Source: Xenoacremonium recifei (taxonomy: Eukaryota; Ascomycota; Sordariomycetes; Hypocreales; Nectriaceae). Taken from it: a stretch of DNA of 64,000 nt. Positions 1 through 11,245 of this stretch are shown piece after piece; position 1 is the stretch's first letter; each line of letters opens with the position of its first letter. The stretch lies in assembly GCA_012184525.1 (NCBI GenBank), contig WOFQ01000004.1:1178001-1242000 (forward strand), written 5' to 3'. Position numbers and translations under genes: made by a program. Below the pieces are notes generated by a model. That model saw nothing but the letters and a program-made list of their open reading frames with translations. It was not told the origin of the DNA and did no database searches.

Positions 1-1381
1 ATCCGTCTGCAGGTACTTGCCCGTGCTTTTCGGCTTGTTTGTCTTGCATGATCGACATCTCATTGATGAATTTAGATAACTGGGCGAAGCCGGATGATGC
101 TCGACGAGATTCTCCGATGGATGTTTGAGAAAAACGGGTAGAGAAGCATCCAAACGGAGGAGGATCTGGAAACCAGCTGTGGTTCGCGTAAGCAAGTGGG
201 AAGGAACCATACAAAATGGTGCTTTCCTGGACAAAGAGATACCTTGATTACCCGGAACACGTTGGATGGAAAGTTCCCTAGGTGTTTCCTTCCTGTTCTT
301 TCCCCGGCCCCAGAGCCACGATGGCATCACAATAGCGCACAGCTTCTATTCCATCGGACGACGCTTCAAATTCCACATTGTTCTTCTTATGCAGGACCTT
401 GATCGCTTTCGCTTTGTTGTGATGGAACATGTAGGTGTGTGTCGCTGAAAGTACTTCGATCGCTCCCCTGGGCATTGTCCACATCTGCCACCGTGGATCA
501 CGGGTCGTTCGAGCTGCTGCAGAGCAGGTAAACTGAGTCTCTGACGTTCTTGCTGAATGGCCAACGATCCCTAACAAAGATTAGATCGAACTGATAGATG
601 GATTAGCGAGCAGAGTCCCTCGATGCGATGTCATGATTGCCCCCTGCCGACACGGAAACGAAGATGGTGGATGACGATGTTGGAAAGACACGAAGGCAGT
701 CTCTGCTCCCAGAAACTTATCGATACTCTTTGAACCACGAAAGATTGAGCCAGAAGGTGGCGTCACGGATGCGAAGATTAAGATTGAGCAAGACGCGAAG
801 ACTGAACTCTCGACGCGTCCTCCCGTGCAGAGGTAAGGTGGGATGATATCACGATAGCAGTTGTTCCTGGCAGCCTGGACAGCACGGAAAAGTTCTTCAT
901 TGCCTCGATATGGCCGGGACGAGATGCAGGACAGTGATTTCAAGTTGCGCGTAGAATGCTAGACGCCGGCCACAACCTCGCCCACACGAGATCACGAGAC
1001 CTCAAGAGACTGATCATTCACTCCATTTAGCCCCAAGACCCCAAGACCCCAAGACCAAAAGGTACTGCTGTTTGATGCAGAAGGAACTGTCCAAGCGAGC
1101 TTCCTCCTACCTTTCGAGCTCGGAAAGCCAAAGGCAGCCAGAGAACCTCTTTGGTCATCAATGCCAGTGAATCACGGCCACGCACGGCCTCTTGCCTTCT
1201 TTAGCCTTGTTGCGCGCACAACTTATACTTCAAAACCCCCATTTCCTCCCGCCGAGCTTCTTCTCTCCTCTCCTCCCACCACCACTTCCACTTTCTTGGT
1301 TTCCCTCCCTCAATTTTGACAGCTCCCGCAACTTTCTAGCATCTATTTATCATCTCGGAACGCTACCTAACGCTTGTGATC
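1..1381. other. Left-end region without an assigned gene
   Basis: I could not support a gene here. On the minus strand, 278-577 encodes about 99 residues whose second half looks protein-like and ends in a stop. The stretch 581-943 opens with another plausible methionine-led segment. I found no splice scheme joining them and recognise no family, so this could be the end of a gene that starts left of the window, or a relic. The last 200 bases before 1382 are pyrimidine-rich and look like the promoter and 5' UTR of the next gene. Confidence 0.4.
1031..1056. repeat. Short tandem repeat CCCCAAGA
   Basis: About three head-to-tail copies of an 8-base C-rich unit lie in the upstream region of the first gene. 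It is a simple-sequence tract and I assign it no function. Confidence 0.7.
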
Positions 1382-3959
1382 ATGGCTAGGCGTAGGCCAA
1401 GACCTTTTTCTGGTCCCAGAACCCCCAGCACCGCTCAGCTTCCTCTCCCGGAGCATTTTGAGCGTCTGACTCTGGCTGGAAGTGGCCCCAGTAGCCCAAC
1501 GAACAAGCACAGAACAGGAAAACGGGCCGCGCGCAGCAAAACTACGTTTCCCGCTAATGGCGGTTTGTTCTTGATGCCCCCAACGTAAAGACCTGTCAGG
1601 CTAATGAACATCTAAGGTATCCCGGACGATGTCCCTCGAGGAACTGCAGTCATCCGCGGTGTCGAAGTCAAGGAGTATGGTGCGGCCATCTCTAAGCTGA
1701 GGCTTGATGCCCAGGGCTTCCACCCTGCGGTCACATCCAAGAAGCCCTGGGAGTTCATCCCTATGTGGTTCAAAGTTGGTACCTTAATGGACAGGAAGCC
1801 GACTCGCGACGAGTACATCGAAGGCACTGTTGCTATGAATATCGGCAACATGACCTATTCGAAGACTATGGTGGACGTACGTTATAATGTATCTGACATT
1901 TCTTTAAGTATGCGCTAACCTCTGTAGATGCTATCGAACAACTACAACTACAGGGATTGCAGTGAAAATCGACTCACCCTTGAGGGTGCGACTTACTACC
2001 GACCATGGATCGACGGGTTCGCTTTGGCGTTGGCGAAGCAAGGATTTGATGCAATCCAGAAGCTCGCAATAGCCTCACCTCATTCGTGGGTCAACGTGAC
2101 AAATGATATGGTAAGTAAAATTTTGAGCCCACTAGACTGCTTGCTCATTCATATTTGTAGGTGATCTATAATGCTGTATCGAAGAAACTCCTCACGAAGG
2201 CTGGTCCCGTCTTCGTCTGCGTATCCCCTGAGTATACGTATGCGGATTTCCACGAGATCGCGAATTCGGAATCCCCAAATTGGGCTGCCGAAGAGATCAA
2301 GAACCAGCTTCTAGCAATGGAGACCTTGAAGCTAGTTTACGACGAGACTGGTGGTGCCGCGGTGCCACATTGGCATCCGACGGAAGTCCAGAGTGAGCCC
2401 GCTTTTGGTCCTATGCGAGCTATCTGGGGACAAGAAGCCAGCATGAAGGTTCGGTCGTTGCCAGATACCAATGACCTAGAAAGTCGTTGTGAATACCGCA
2501 TCTCGCCGCCGGCTATGCTTTGGTCCTCGACGTTGCAGTCGTTCCCTATCCGTCTTCGCAGCTTGTGTAAGTGCTTCCTAACTCTCTATTTACAGCTTCA
2601 CGTTCTAATTTGTAACCAGTCGAAACGGCATTCGCGCGACGAGAGCAGACTAAGGTGCTCATCTTTCAGAAAACGGACTGCCTCGATCGCAGAGCCTTGG
2701 CTATCATCCTCAGAAGCTGTAAGCAGGTGACGATGTTGGGCATTTACGACTGCCCGCTCTTGCACATTGGAGACGTCCTCTGTATCTTGGACTTGATCCA
2801 CGAGGTGAACCAGACGCGCAAGGCCGAGGGACATCCGTTGATCAAGGGCTTCGACTTTCATCCCAAGTTTCACGTTGGCACTCCATATAAGCACCCATAT
2901 GCTTGCGTCAATGGTTTGAGCTGGGGGTCGTGGGAACATGAGACGGTCACGCAAGGTCTTTTCTGCATCTTGCTCGAGGCGGTTCTGAAGTCCAAAGCCA
3001 TGAAGATTGATCTTCTTTTTGACGAGGACAGAGCCTTCTGGAAATTCCTGATGAAGCTCCCCACCCTTCCACAGGCAATCCCTACCTTCTTGGATGGCCT
3101 ATACCGATACCTCGAGCATGCAGCCGCCGGAGAGGGCCATGAAGCCGCCACGAAATACGCACTGTACGACATGCTCAAGCCCATGAGAATGTCTCTTTTC
3201 GACAATCTCGACCGCGACTGGCAACGCTATTTCCCGAAGATGGGTACCGACCTGTTGTTTTGCTGCTCGTGTGGCCATGAGACCCTACAGGATTTCTTTA
3301 ATGATCTGACCAAGCGAGTCGCACCGCCCCATGAACGTGTCTGCTCAGGCTGCAGACTGCGTCGAATGCTGGACGAACAGTACGACCACGCGAAGCAGCA
3401 AAAGTGGAAGATCCTGGAAGGCATCTATCGTTCTTGGGATAGCCGCGCCTTCAACCTAGACGCTCCCATGGATTCCCGCGGCGCAGGAATCCTCAACTTG
3501 AAGACCCGGGAGTCGACGCGGCCACCAATGCCTCCTCTCGTAGAGGGGCCGGACGGGATCCTGACCCGCCAAAATTACGAGATGGCGTTGGTTCGCGACC
3601 GTAAATATCACTTCGACTCTCTGCAAGGTCTGCCAACCCTCGAAGATCTGGCAGATCCAGTCAAGAGCATCAGCGACTGGGCTTCGACCTTGATTCTCTC
3701 CATAAAGGGTGACTTGCACCGTACGGTGCACATGCTGTTAGCCGAAACATACCCGGATACCCAGGGTGATGTTCGCGCGTTCAAGGATTTACGGTGTGAC
3801 GGTGGCTATACCGACCATTTTGATGAATTACAACCTCCGGCCTTCTTTCCAGAGGCAGCACCGAATGACACACACTCGCCCGCCATCATCAAACATGTTA
3901 AGTTCCAGAAGAGGAACCAATTAGCATCTATGCCACCTGGACGATCGGTGCGCGATTAG
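1382..3959 (+). CDS. Conserved hypothetical protein, about 789 aa, with a CxxC...CxxC pair
   Basis: I do not recognise this family. The in-phase model has five exons: 1382-1562, 1617-1876, 1928-2110, 2161-2566 and 2620-3959. The first intron uses a GTTTGT donor. The nearer GTAAAG donor at 1585 would break the frame. The N-terminus is basic and Pro/Ser-rich. The middle has an aromatic-rich globular region. From residue about 345 the protein looks like a long alpha/beta fold. Near 3257-3365 a CCSCGH motif and a later CSGCR motif could form a C4 zinc site. It lacks a signal peptide and transmembrane segments, so it is probably nuclear or cytosolic. The stretch 2440-2566 is less convincing in the chosen frame than an alternative frame, so that exon boundary is the weakest part of the model. 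Confidence 0.75.
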
Positions 3960-4338
3960 AGATTGGAAATTTGGGAAGCCTTGGTAAGACTGAGCGTAGT
4001 GTTGGATGAAACACGAGTCTTTAAAAGTGGTGTTGGATCTGGGATACCAAGAAGAATGATAGAGATGAGACATAGCGAGAGATACCAGATACAGAGATAC
4101 ACAGCGGCGGGAAGATAATCCTGGACAAGATAGCGTAATAAAATTGAGATAGTTTTTGAGAACACGAGATCTGTTGCATTATGCCATCTAAGTGTTCTGG
4201 TGGCGCTGATGAACGATTGGAGTGTTCGGTCGTCAAGGCGCAAGGCACGTGACCTCGCGATAGCGGATTCATCCGAGCCGCAAACCTCGCCAGAAATCCT
4301 ACCTCGACCAAAACACACGGCACCCAACGCAACACACA
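3960..4338. other. Intergenic, promoter of the bL36m gene
   Basis: It holds the 3' end of the upstream gene and the promoter of the next. The minus-strand frames here have no recognisable product. I see no repeat or RNA gene. Confidence 0.5.
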
Positions 4339-4709
4339 ATGGCGTCGTTTCTGCGCTCGTTTTCGCTTTCAGCGCGGACTCTTGCCGCCAGGAGCTCCAT
4401 CACGGCATTTGTCGCTCGCCCAGCGATGCCCTCGCTATTTGCGGCGGGTTGGTCGGCAGCACCCAAAGCGACGGTGGTCCAGCAGACGAGGGGCATGAAG
4501 GTGCACAGTTCAGTGAAGAAGCGATGCGAGCACTGCAAGGTACGTTCGAGCCCTGGCGGTCGTCGATTGGGGCAGGAATTGGGATGTGGTGACGCAGATG
4601 GCTGACTTGTCATGGGCAGGTGGTTCGACGAAAGGCCGGCAAGCGACATAACGGATACCTGTACATTATCTGCAAGGCGAACCCACGACACAAGCAGCGG
4701 CAGGGCTAG
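4339..4709 (+). CDS. RTC6: Mitochondrial large-subunit ribosomal protein bL36m
   Basis: A protein of about 96 residues in two exons, 4339-4539 and 4620-4709. The first 50 residues are an Arg/Ser/Ala-rich mitochondrial targeting sequence. The remainder is the tiny zinc-ribbon protein bL36: it starts MKVHSSVKKRCEHCK and ends with the family's NPRHKQRQG tail. Zinc ligands Cys-x2-Cys and the later Cys/His are present. In bacteria and mitochondria bL36 sits near the factor-binding region of the large subunit. The intron splits the protein exactly after the first CxxC-Lys. A small insertion (AGKRHNGY) sits in the loop before YIICK, as is common in mitochondrial forms. Assignment is firm. Confidence 0.95.
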
Positions 4710-4923
4710 ACAGAGCGAGCAATTGGCTATGTGGAAGTGTACGATATGGTCATGAACGCCGTGAAGGCTGGGAATCACGACCTCAGAAGACCTACAGGAT
4801 TTTTAACATGACTTCAAATGGATCCTGCCGGGGCGAGCACAAGATAGAAGAGGCAGAGAGACTTTTGGCATTGGAACTAGAACGGGCGGCCGCATTTGGG
4901 CCTTCTCATGTACAACTACTACA

Positions 4924-5368
4924 TTACATACCATCGATATACCTCTCCATACCATCCCATTCCGTCTTTCCCGTAGAAAGGAGATATCTTATGTGCGACT
5001 GCGAAACTGTCAGCCTACTTTGCATTTCCAAGACGTGCCAGTAATGTCCAATTGAATGCAGACAACTCACCAGGTCCGTCACATGGCGATGCCGCTCAAA
5101 CTCGTCTCGCGCATACTTGCGAGACTCGGCCCTCGTTCTTGGATCTTCAATGCGCTTCGTCCCACGTAGAATAGTACGATAGAGCGAAAGAACCCTACCC
5201 CTTTGCAGAAACTGGACGGGCACATTAGTTGTCGAAGCTCTTCAAGTGTCATGAATGTTTCAGAGGTGCACGAACATGATCAAGGCTTAGTGCACCATTG
5301 AGGCGGGAGCCGCGGCTGCGGGTAGCAAAACCGCGGCTAGCCGTCAGCAAGTAAGGACAGAGAAGCAT
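4924..5368 (-). CDS. LYR motif-containing protein 2-like (LYRM2)
   Basis: A 102-residue protein in three exons: 5276-5368, 5071-5211 and 4924-4998, all in phase. The first exon gives a short Arg-rich mitochondrial-type leader and the conserved ALSLDHFLQR entry. The second carries the LYR tripeptide in VLSLYRTILR. The last ends in the family signature with YLLSTGKTEWD and ERYIDGM. LYR proteins bind acyl carrier protein in the mitochondrial matrix and support respiratory complexes and Fe-S assembly. LYRM2 has been tied to complex I. The gene converges with bL36m and diverges from NAA40. Splicing was needed to join the leader: the middle exon alone has no ATG. Confidence 0.9.
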
Positions 5369-5704
5369 CCCATCGAGACTCAGGTTATTGAGGGAGATGT
5401 TGCAGCATGATGTCGTGGATGAAAGATGAAAGCTTCATGATGGGATTCGATGGTAGATCTTCGGTTAACGGGAAGCAGCCGCCGGTGTCAAGATTTGGTG
5501 GGGCGTCATTGGAGGAAGGACTGTCAGCACTTTCAAGGAAGGAGTTACCAGAGAAGGTATCAAGAATAAAGTACTCCGTAGAGCTGCGATCTGTCAGAAC
5601 CTTTCTTCTTCTTCATCGTCGTCTCTAGCTGTCGTCCATTGACGGCGATCTCTCCTTTAAACCACGTAAAGTTGAGACGTTGACGCGTCTTGAACGTGGC
5701 CGAC
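5369..5704. promoter_or_regulatory. Shared divergent promoter of the LYRM2-like gene and NAA40
   Basis: Two start codons face away from each other across 336 bases, so this must hold both promoters. CT-rich runs near 5585-5625 sit upstream of NAA40. I recognise no specific factor site. Confidence 0.6.
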
Positions 5705-6576
5705 ATGGGTCGCGTCAAGGTACCGAAGCCTCTGACTGCGATTCAGATTGCTCACCAGAAATCCAACGACGACTTCATCCGGGACTATGTCAGACCCAGG
5801 TAGGATTGAAAGTGTCGAGTGCCGAGGCTTGAAATAATAACCGTTATCTAGCAGTGACGATTGGTTGCAATGGACGCATCCCCGGACCGGTCACATCTAC
5901 ACTTTGAGCTTGACACAGCCCCAGGACCTCAGCAGGGAGGAGCTAAACGACTGCTTGAACCTCATCGAACTAACCAGCGGGGATGCATATCGGAGCTCCT
6001 CGATAGGCTGGCATGTGCGGCGCAAGAAGGCCGAGATGCAAGCACCGGAACTGCGGTACATTCGGATCCTGGATGCCGAGGGAGTCATGAAGGGCTTTAC
6101 ATCCATGATGCCGACCTTTGAGAATGGCGAGCCGGTGCTGTACTGTTTTGAAATTCATCTGATGCCAGAGCTGCAAGGGTAAGGCCATTTCCACTCCTAC
6201 TCCCACTAGGCGTCGCTGCGTTGGCCCAGATCTGGAAACACCAAGACGCTTGATCAACGGGATCTACGCGCACCACAACTTTGCCATCGCTGACGGGGAA
6301 AACAGAACTGGCCTCGGCTCGCGCCTCATGGGGTACCTGCTGGACGTGGCGGAGAACATTCCGGACGTGGAGAAGGTGATGCTCACGTGTTTTACGAGCA
6401 ACACGGCAGCTCTGCGGTTCTACGAGAAATTGGGTTTCGACAAGGACGCCTTCTCGCCGGAAGAGAGGGAGCTGCGTGGCGGCAAGGTGTTCAAGCCGGA
6501 CTACGTGATCCTGAGCCGAAGGACTGCTGACGGACGACGGGTTGCAGGACTGCCTGACGAGGGGGATGCAAAATGA
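5705..6576 (+). CDS. NAA40: N-alpha-acetyltransferase 40 (NatD)
   Basis: A 230-residue GNAT acetyltransferase in three exons: 5705-5799, 5852-6178 and 6306-6576. NatD (Nat4 in yeast) acetylates the N-terminal serine of histones H4 and H2A. The N-terminal half has the DDWLQWTHPRTG entry and the SSSIGWHVRRKKAEM segment typical of NAA40. The acetyl-CoA loop, Q-G-T-G-L-G at about residues 140-145, is rebuilt exactly across the second intron. The C-terminal half carries the GNAT motif NTAALRFYEKLGF followed by LRGGKVFKPDYVILSR. It has no signal peptide, consistent with a cytosolic, ribosome-associated or nuclear enzyme. Confidence 0.93.
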
Positions 6577-7519
6577 GACACAGGGAGAGATAGGGCTTAC
6601 TTTCAGGACAACAACGAGCGTTGGGGGCTGCAATCCTTCGATATTTTCTGACAGCCAGCATCTGCCCTCCCTCTCACATGCGACGAGCAACGCAACGCCC
6701 TGGCCTGGGCCCGGTCCAATGGTCCAATGGCTCGACTCGACCCGTCCACGGCCTCGCACAGATGCCTGCAACGAACTTCTCCTCTCGACGTGTCAGCCTC
6801 TCGAGAGCTCACAGCTGCAAAGTCCCAAGATGGTGTGCTGCGCGGTCTCCACAGGCCAAAATTAAACACGGGCCAGGCCAGTAGGGCGTCCGGATCAGCA
6901 GCCACCATCCCAGCACTGCGAGGCTTGGACGCCCGCTTGGCTCTCAGCTGCGGCACAAGCTTCCAGCTAGACAGAGTCCGTCGATTCGCTCGAATGCCGG
7001 TGGAACGTCTCACGTCGAGCCGTGCTCCGGGAGCAGGCGAATGGCCGCCCTCGTACCGGTCCACACCAGCCTGGTCAGCCCTAGGAGACTAGTTTGTGAC
7101 TGTGCCGGGGGGAGGAGTCTGAGTCTGGGGGCTTTCCAGGCAGAGCTCGAGGATGCACCGTCAGGGCCAAGGCGCACCAAGGGTGTTGGCATTACTGCAC
7201 AGCCGGCCTGGCCCCCTCCGTGTTTGGTCGGCATTGGGCGTTGTATGACGATGGATGCAGGCATGCCTTTGCAGGGTGGAGGGTAAGCCGGCCGTGGATG
7301 TGACTCCGCTGAGATTGCCGTGCTGTTAAATTAATGGCTTGGTCCGGCTGCTGTTGCTGCTGTGCGGCTGAGGTTGTTATTGCTCCCCTCCCCTCCTCGT
7401 GTCAGTGGTTGGCATTTTCCGAGCTTTTCACTCTTCATCTGCAGCCTGTCTCGACGACTCTCGCTTCACACTCGCTCATCCCGCCTTCAAGAAGCTCCCG
7501 GTAGCTCGAAATCACCACA
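6577..7519. other. Intergenic region upstream of the PLAC8 gene
   Basis: Long frames exist on both strands but they mirror one another and have arginine-, proline- and serine-rich composition. I regard them as chance readings of GC-rich DNA. The last 120 bases before 7520 are CT-rich and fit a promoter and 5' UTR. Confidence 0.55.
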
Positions 7520-8163
7520 ATGGCCTACCAGCAACCTCAGACCAACTATGCCCAGGGCAGCAATGTCCAGAACCAGGAGTGGCAGCACGGCCTCTGCGAC
7601 TGCTCGCCCTGCGATGCCTGTCTGCTGGGCACGTTCCTGCCATGCATGCGTGAGTCTTCCTCAGCTTGAAAACTCGAAAGAGTGAATGTCAGCCCACTAA
7701 CACGGCCGCAGTCCTTGGCCGCACCGCCGACCGAATGAGGGACCCCACGATGGCCACGGCCGATAGCTGCAACAGCGACTGCATGATTTTCTGCGGTATT
7801 CAGTGTGTCACTGGCTGTGGCTGGATGTAAGTAATAAATTGCTGCCAGAAGACGCCTACTGACTTCCTCAGCTACGCCATGATGAAGCGAGGCGAGATCC
7901 GCGAGCGATTCGGCATCAAGGGCAGCGGCATGGGCGACTGCTGCACCACCTACTGGTGCCTCTGCTGCGCCCTCATCCAGCAGGACGGCGAGGTCAAGCA
8001 GCGCCTGGCCTCGGGTCCTATCACCCAGGGCTACCAGTCCAACAAGGAGGGCATGCACATGCCCACGCCCGCCGTCCAGTCGCCGCCCCAGCAGCAGACG
8101 GGCTTCCAGAGCCCTCCCCCGACGCAGCAGTATAACCCCCAGCAGCCGCCCCAGCAGTACTAG
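7520..8163 (+). CDS. PLAC8 family cysteine-rich membrane-associated protein
   Basis: A 178-residue protein in three exons: 7520-7649, 7712-7826 and 7872-8163. The start methionine opens a Gln/Asn-rich segment. Then come the PLAC8 cysteine clusters: CDCSPCDACLLG, the SDCMIFCGIQC block and CCTTYWCLCCALIQQDGEV. The last is the strongest signature of the family. In plants and fungi PLAC8 members (FCR/PCR types) sit at the plasma membrane and affect heavy-metal resistance or cell size. In filamentous fungi their role is mostly unknown. The C-terminus is a Gln/Pro-rich low-complexity tail. Two hydrophobic stretches within the cysteine blocks may insert in the membrane. Confidence 0.92.
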
Positions 8164-8902
8164 AGGACGAAGCTGTGAATGGGCTGTGGTAATTGGAAAT
8201 GGTTGGGGAGCTTATGGACTATATACCCCCCGCGATGGACCGGGCTTTTGTGTGTTGAGTTTCTTTGGTGCCGATTCTGGTCTGTGATAGGACCTTACTC
8301 TCATTCAGATATTGTCTGGACTTGAAAATTTGGGATTTGGATTGAAACAAATTGAATGAAGCTGCCCCAGCTATACGCTTTTCGTTGGCATGAATTTGAA
8401 AGCTTACTCGTCTCGTATCGCCTGTCAAGTTTAGTCTTTCCATGCATTCCACTGTACTCCGTAGGGCTTGACACGTGGAGCCCATGAAGGGTACCCGGTA
8501 TGAAACAGCAGGGGGGAACTCATCCGAAAGAACTTTGGTTTATTAAGTTGAATCCTCGTGAGAATCTTAATGTCCAGGACCCTGCGTGTATGTTATGACC
8601 AACTACAGTTAGGCTGGGCATGGGTGTCTTCAGGGTCACCAGAGTAAAAAAAAAAATCCGGCATGGACCGTCGCCGCAGCATTCCAGAAAAATATTTAAA
8701 TTGATTTGATATCATCAGACATTAAGCGTCAAAGTCATACAACTCCGGGCCGCAATCGACTATTGAAAAGGGCGCTGAGGCCTAGCGACTGTGTCTATCT
8801 GCTCCGGCCCTCCTTTTTCTCCAAACTCCAGTATAAAATCCGCGTATTTCCTCCCAGATCCGAACCCGCTCCTTTTTTGGTGTCTATGCCTTTGGTTTCA
8901 CC
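8164..8902. other. Intergenic 3' flanks of PLAC8 and IMPDH genes
   Basis: The neighbouring genes converge on this 740-base stretch, so it holds two 3' UTRs. It is more AT-rich than its flanks around 8520-8710 and includes an A-run at about 8646-8655. I see no gene. Confidence 0.55.
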
Positions 8903-10741
8903 CTAAGCATAGAGCTTCTTCTCGTAGGACTCCATGTTGACGTTGCCCTCGAGTTGGGCGCTGGCGGTACGCAGCTCGAAGCGGAGCGTCTTGTTCTCGG
9001 CGCACTTGTGCATCTCGACCAGGCTGACCATGCCGCTGTCCTGGAGAGAGTGCTTGAGACCGGCCGTGAGGTAGGGGATGAACTTATTGATCGAACTGTG
9101 AGAAGTCAGTATGTGTGAACAGATAGTGATTTGAGAGTTGATACGCACCCCCTGTGAGCGACGGCACCAGCCACACCCTGAGCAACGAGAACGCTGTCGC
9201 CCTCGGAGAAGTAGCGGGCAGTTCCAGCGTTGCTCTTCTGGCTGTCCTTGCCACCGTTGCCGGCCTTCTTGTCCTGCATGGCGTCAATGCTGCCCATGCC
9301 TCGGTAGGCCTTGACCAGCTTGCCCTCGCGAGAAACGAAAGAAGTACCGGGGGACTCCGTGGTACCAGCCAGGAGACCACCCATCATGATGGTCGAGGCA
9401 CCAAGGGCGAGACCCTTGACGATGTGACCAACATTCTGGATACCGCCGTCGGCGATGCAGGGAACGCCAAAGCGAGCAGCAAAGCGGCTGACGCTGTAGA
9501 CGGCAGCAGCCTGGGGACGGCCGACGGCCATGACCTCCTGGGTGATGCAGGCAGAGCCACTGCCCATACCGATTCGCAGACCGTCAACGCCAGCAGCGAT
9601 GAGGGTAGCGGCCTGCTCTCGAGTGACGACGTTTCCGCCGATGACATCGAGGTCAGGGAACTCGGCCTTGACCCATTTCAGCATCTCAACCTGGAACATG
9701 CTGTTGCCCTGGGAGCTGTCGAGGATGACAATGTCCAGACCAGCGTCGACCAGCTTCGCCAGACGAGTCTTGTCCTCGGGTCGAGTGCCAATGGCGGCGG
9801 CGCAGAGCAGCTGCTTGCTGTCGGGCAGTTTGGAGGCGAGGGGGAAGTGCTGGTTCTTGGTCAAGTCGGAGCGGGAGATCATGGATACGAGGTTGAAGTC
9901 CTTGTCGACAATGGGGAGCTTGCCCTTCTTGGACTTGGCCAGGATCTTGTTGGCCTCGACGAGATCAACACCGTTGGGGGCGGTGATCAGGTCGGTGACC
10001 ATGACCTTGGAGACGGGCTGGTCGATGTCCTCCTCGAACTGGAGGTCTCGGTTGGTGACGATGCCGAGGAGCTTGGAGCCGAGCTTGCCATCCTCTGCGT
10101 CCGTTTGTCAGCAACCGGTATCGGTGAGAACTGGCGGGGGCAGAAGAGGGGTGTTGGGTTGGATGTCATAGTATTTGACTCCCCATGACGATTCGTCTAT
10201 ACGGTGGAACGAAAGTTATAATGGAATGGGTGTATAATCATGTGCCGGTGAGTCTTGCAAGGAGAGAAAAAGACTAACCAGTGATGGGGAAGCCGCCGAA
10301 GCCCCATTTCTCCTTAAGAGCCTTGGCCTCAGCAACGGTGGTGTTGCGGCCAATGACGATGGGGTCGAGGATGAAACCGTTCTCGTATCGCTTGACCTTG
10401 CGCACCATGTCGGCCTGGGCCTCGATGGAGCAGTTGTGGTGGATGACACCCAAGCCACCCTGGAGAGCCATGTGAATGGCCATCTCGTGCTCGGTGACAG
10501 TGTCCATGGGCGAGGACACAAAGGGCGTCTTGAGCGTGATGCGCTTGGTGATGGGAGCATCCAGGGTAACGGCCGAGGCAGCAAAGCCGATGTAGCCCGG
10601 CAGCAGCAGGAAGTCGTTGTAGGTCAGACCGCCGTGCTTGGTGGTGTCCATGAGCTCGTGGAGGTCGAGGCCATCTCGGGTCTCGTACTCGTTGAGCACA
10701 TCGAGGGCGGTCTTGAAGTCGAGGATCTTGGAGGACGACAT
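8903..10741 (-). CDS. Inosine-5'-monophosphate dehydrogenase
   Basis: A 533-residue enzyme in three exons: 10279-10741, 9149-10094 and 8903-9095. It oxidises IMP to XMP with NAD+, the committed step of GMP synthesis. The start gives MSSSKILDFKTAL. The barrel is interrupted by a CBS pair at about residues 115-240. The catalytic loop has the nucleophile Cys-337 in GSGSACITQE. The flap region carries KAYRGMGSIDAMQ, and the C-terminus is complete. At the segment that in most family members reads GEYF, this protein reads GTSF, so a Ser (residue about 406) replaces the usual Tyr. This matters because a Tyr-to-Phe change there is linked to mycophenolic acid tolerance in Penicillium. Length and exon number fit a normal housekeeping IMPDH. 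Confidence 0.97.
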
Positions 10742-11245
10742 CTTGGCGAGGGATGCACGGGGCAAGCTGGAAGAAGAGATGGAGGAAAACGGAGTGAGGT
10801 CGAGACGGACGATGCAATTGAAAGGAGTCGATGCGCACGAGATGCTTGCTTGGCCTGGATCGACTCTTCAAATTGATACGACGCTTCTTCCCGAAAGAAA
10901 GAAAAGAGAAAAAGATTGGAGTTGGCCGCCCGAAAAATTTTTGTACTGCGCGCCTGCCCGCCAGGGTGCGGGGGAGCTTCCATCTGGGCCGTACCTGCCT
11001 CAGCGTGTCTGTGGCGGGGCTCTGTTGATTTTTTTTCTGTGCTAGACTTTTTTATGGAGTCCAGAACACGCGAACAAGTGGGGGGATTTAGGGAAGTATC
11101 GCAGCTTATGGTGTAAGGAAGGTACTTTCCAGGTTCATCTCATCGACTCTACCAATCTCATATGAAATCATTCATGAGATGCATTATTCATGGTAGCTTG
11201 CTCCATGGTCTATTGACTTGGTGGCAGCAAACTCGTGTTGGTTGC
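10742..11245. promoter_or_regulatory. IMPDH promoter and GH36 3' flank
   Basis: This 504-base region lies upstream of IMPDH and downstream of the GH36 gene. A strong T-run near 11028-11037 and purine-rich DNA near 10900 are visible. I recognise no factor site. Confidence 0.45.

Noticed and set aside
6603..7064. Minus-strand frame of 153 codons upstream of the PLAC8 gene
   Set aside because: Frames of similar length exist on the other strand at the same place, composition is Arg/Ser-rich, and no motif is seen.
9154..10188. A 344-codon plus-strand open frame over the IMPDH gene
   Set aside because: It lies antisense to a conserved IMPDH exon. Such frames arise from the GC-biased third codon positions of the real gene. 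Its product is low-complexity and resembles nothing.
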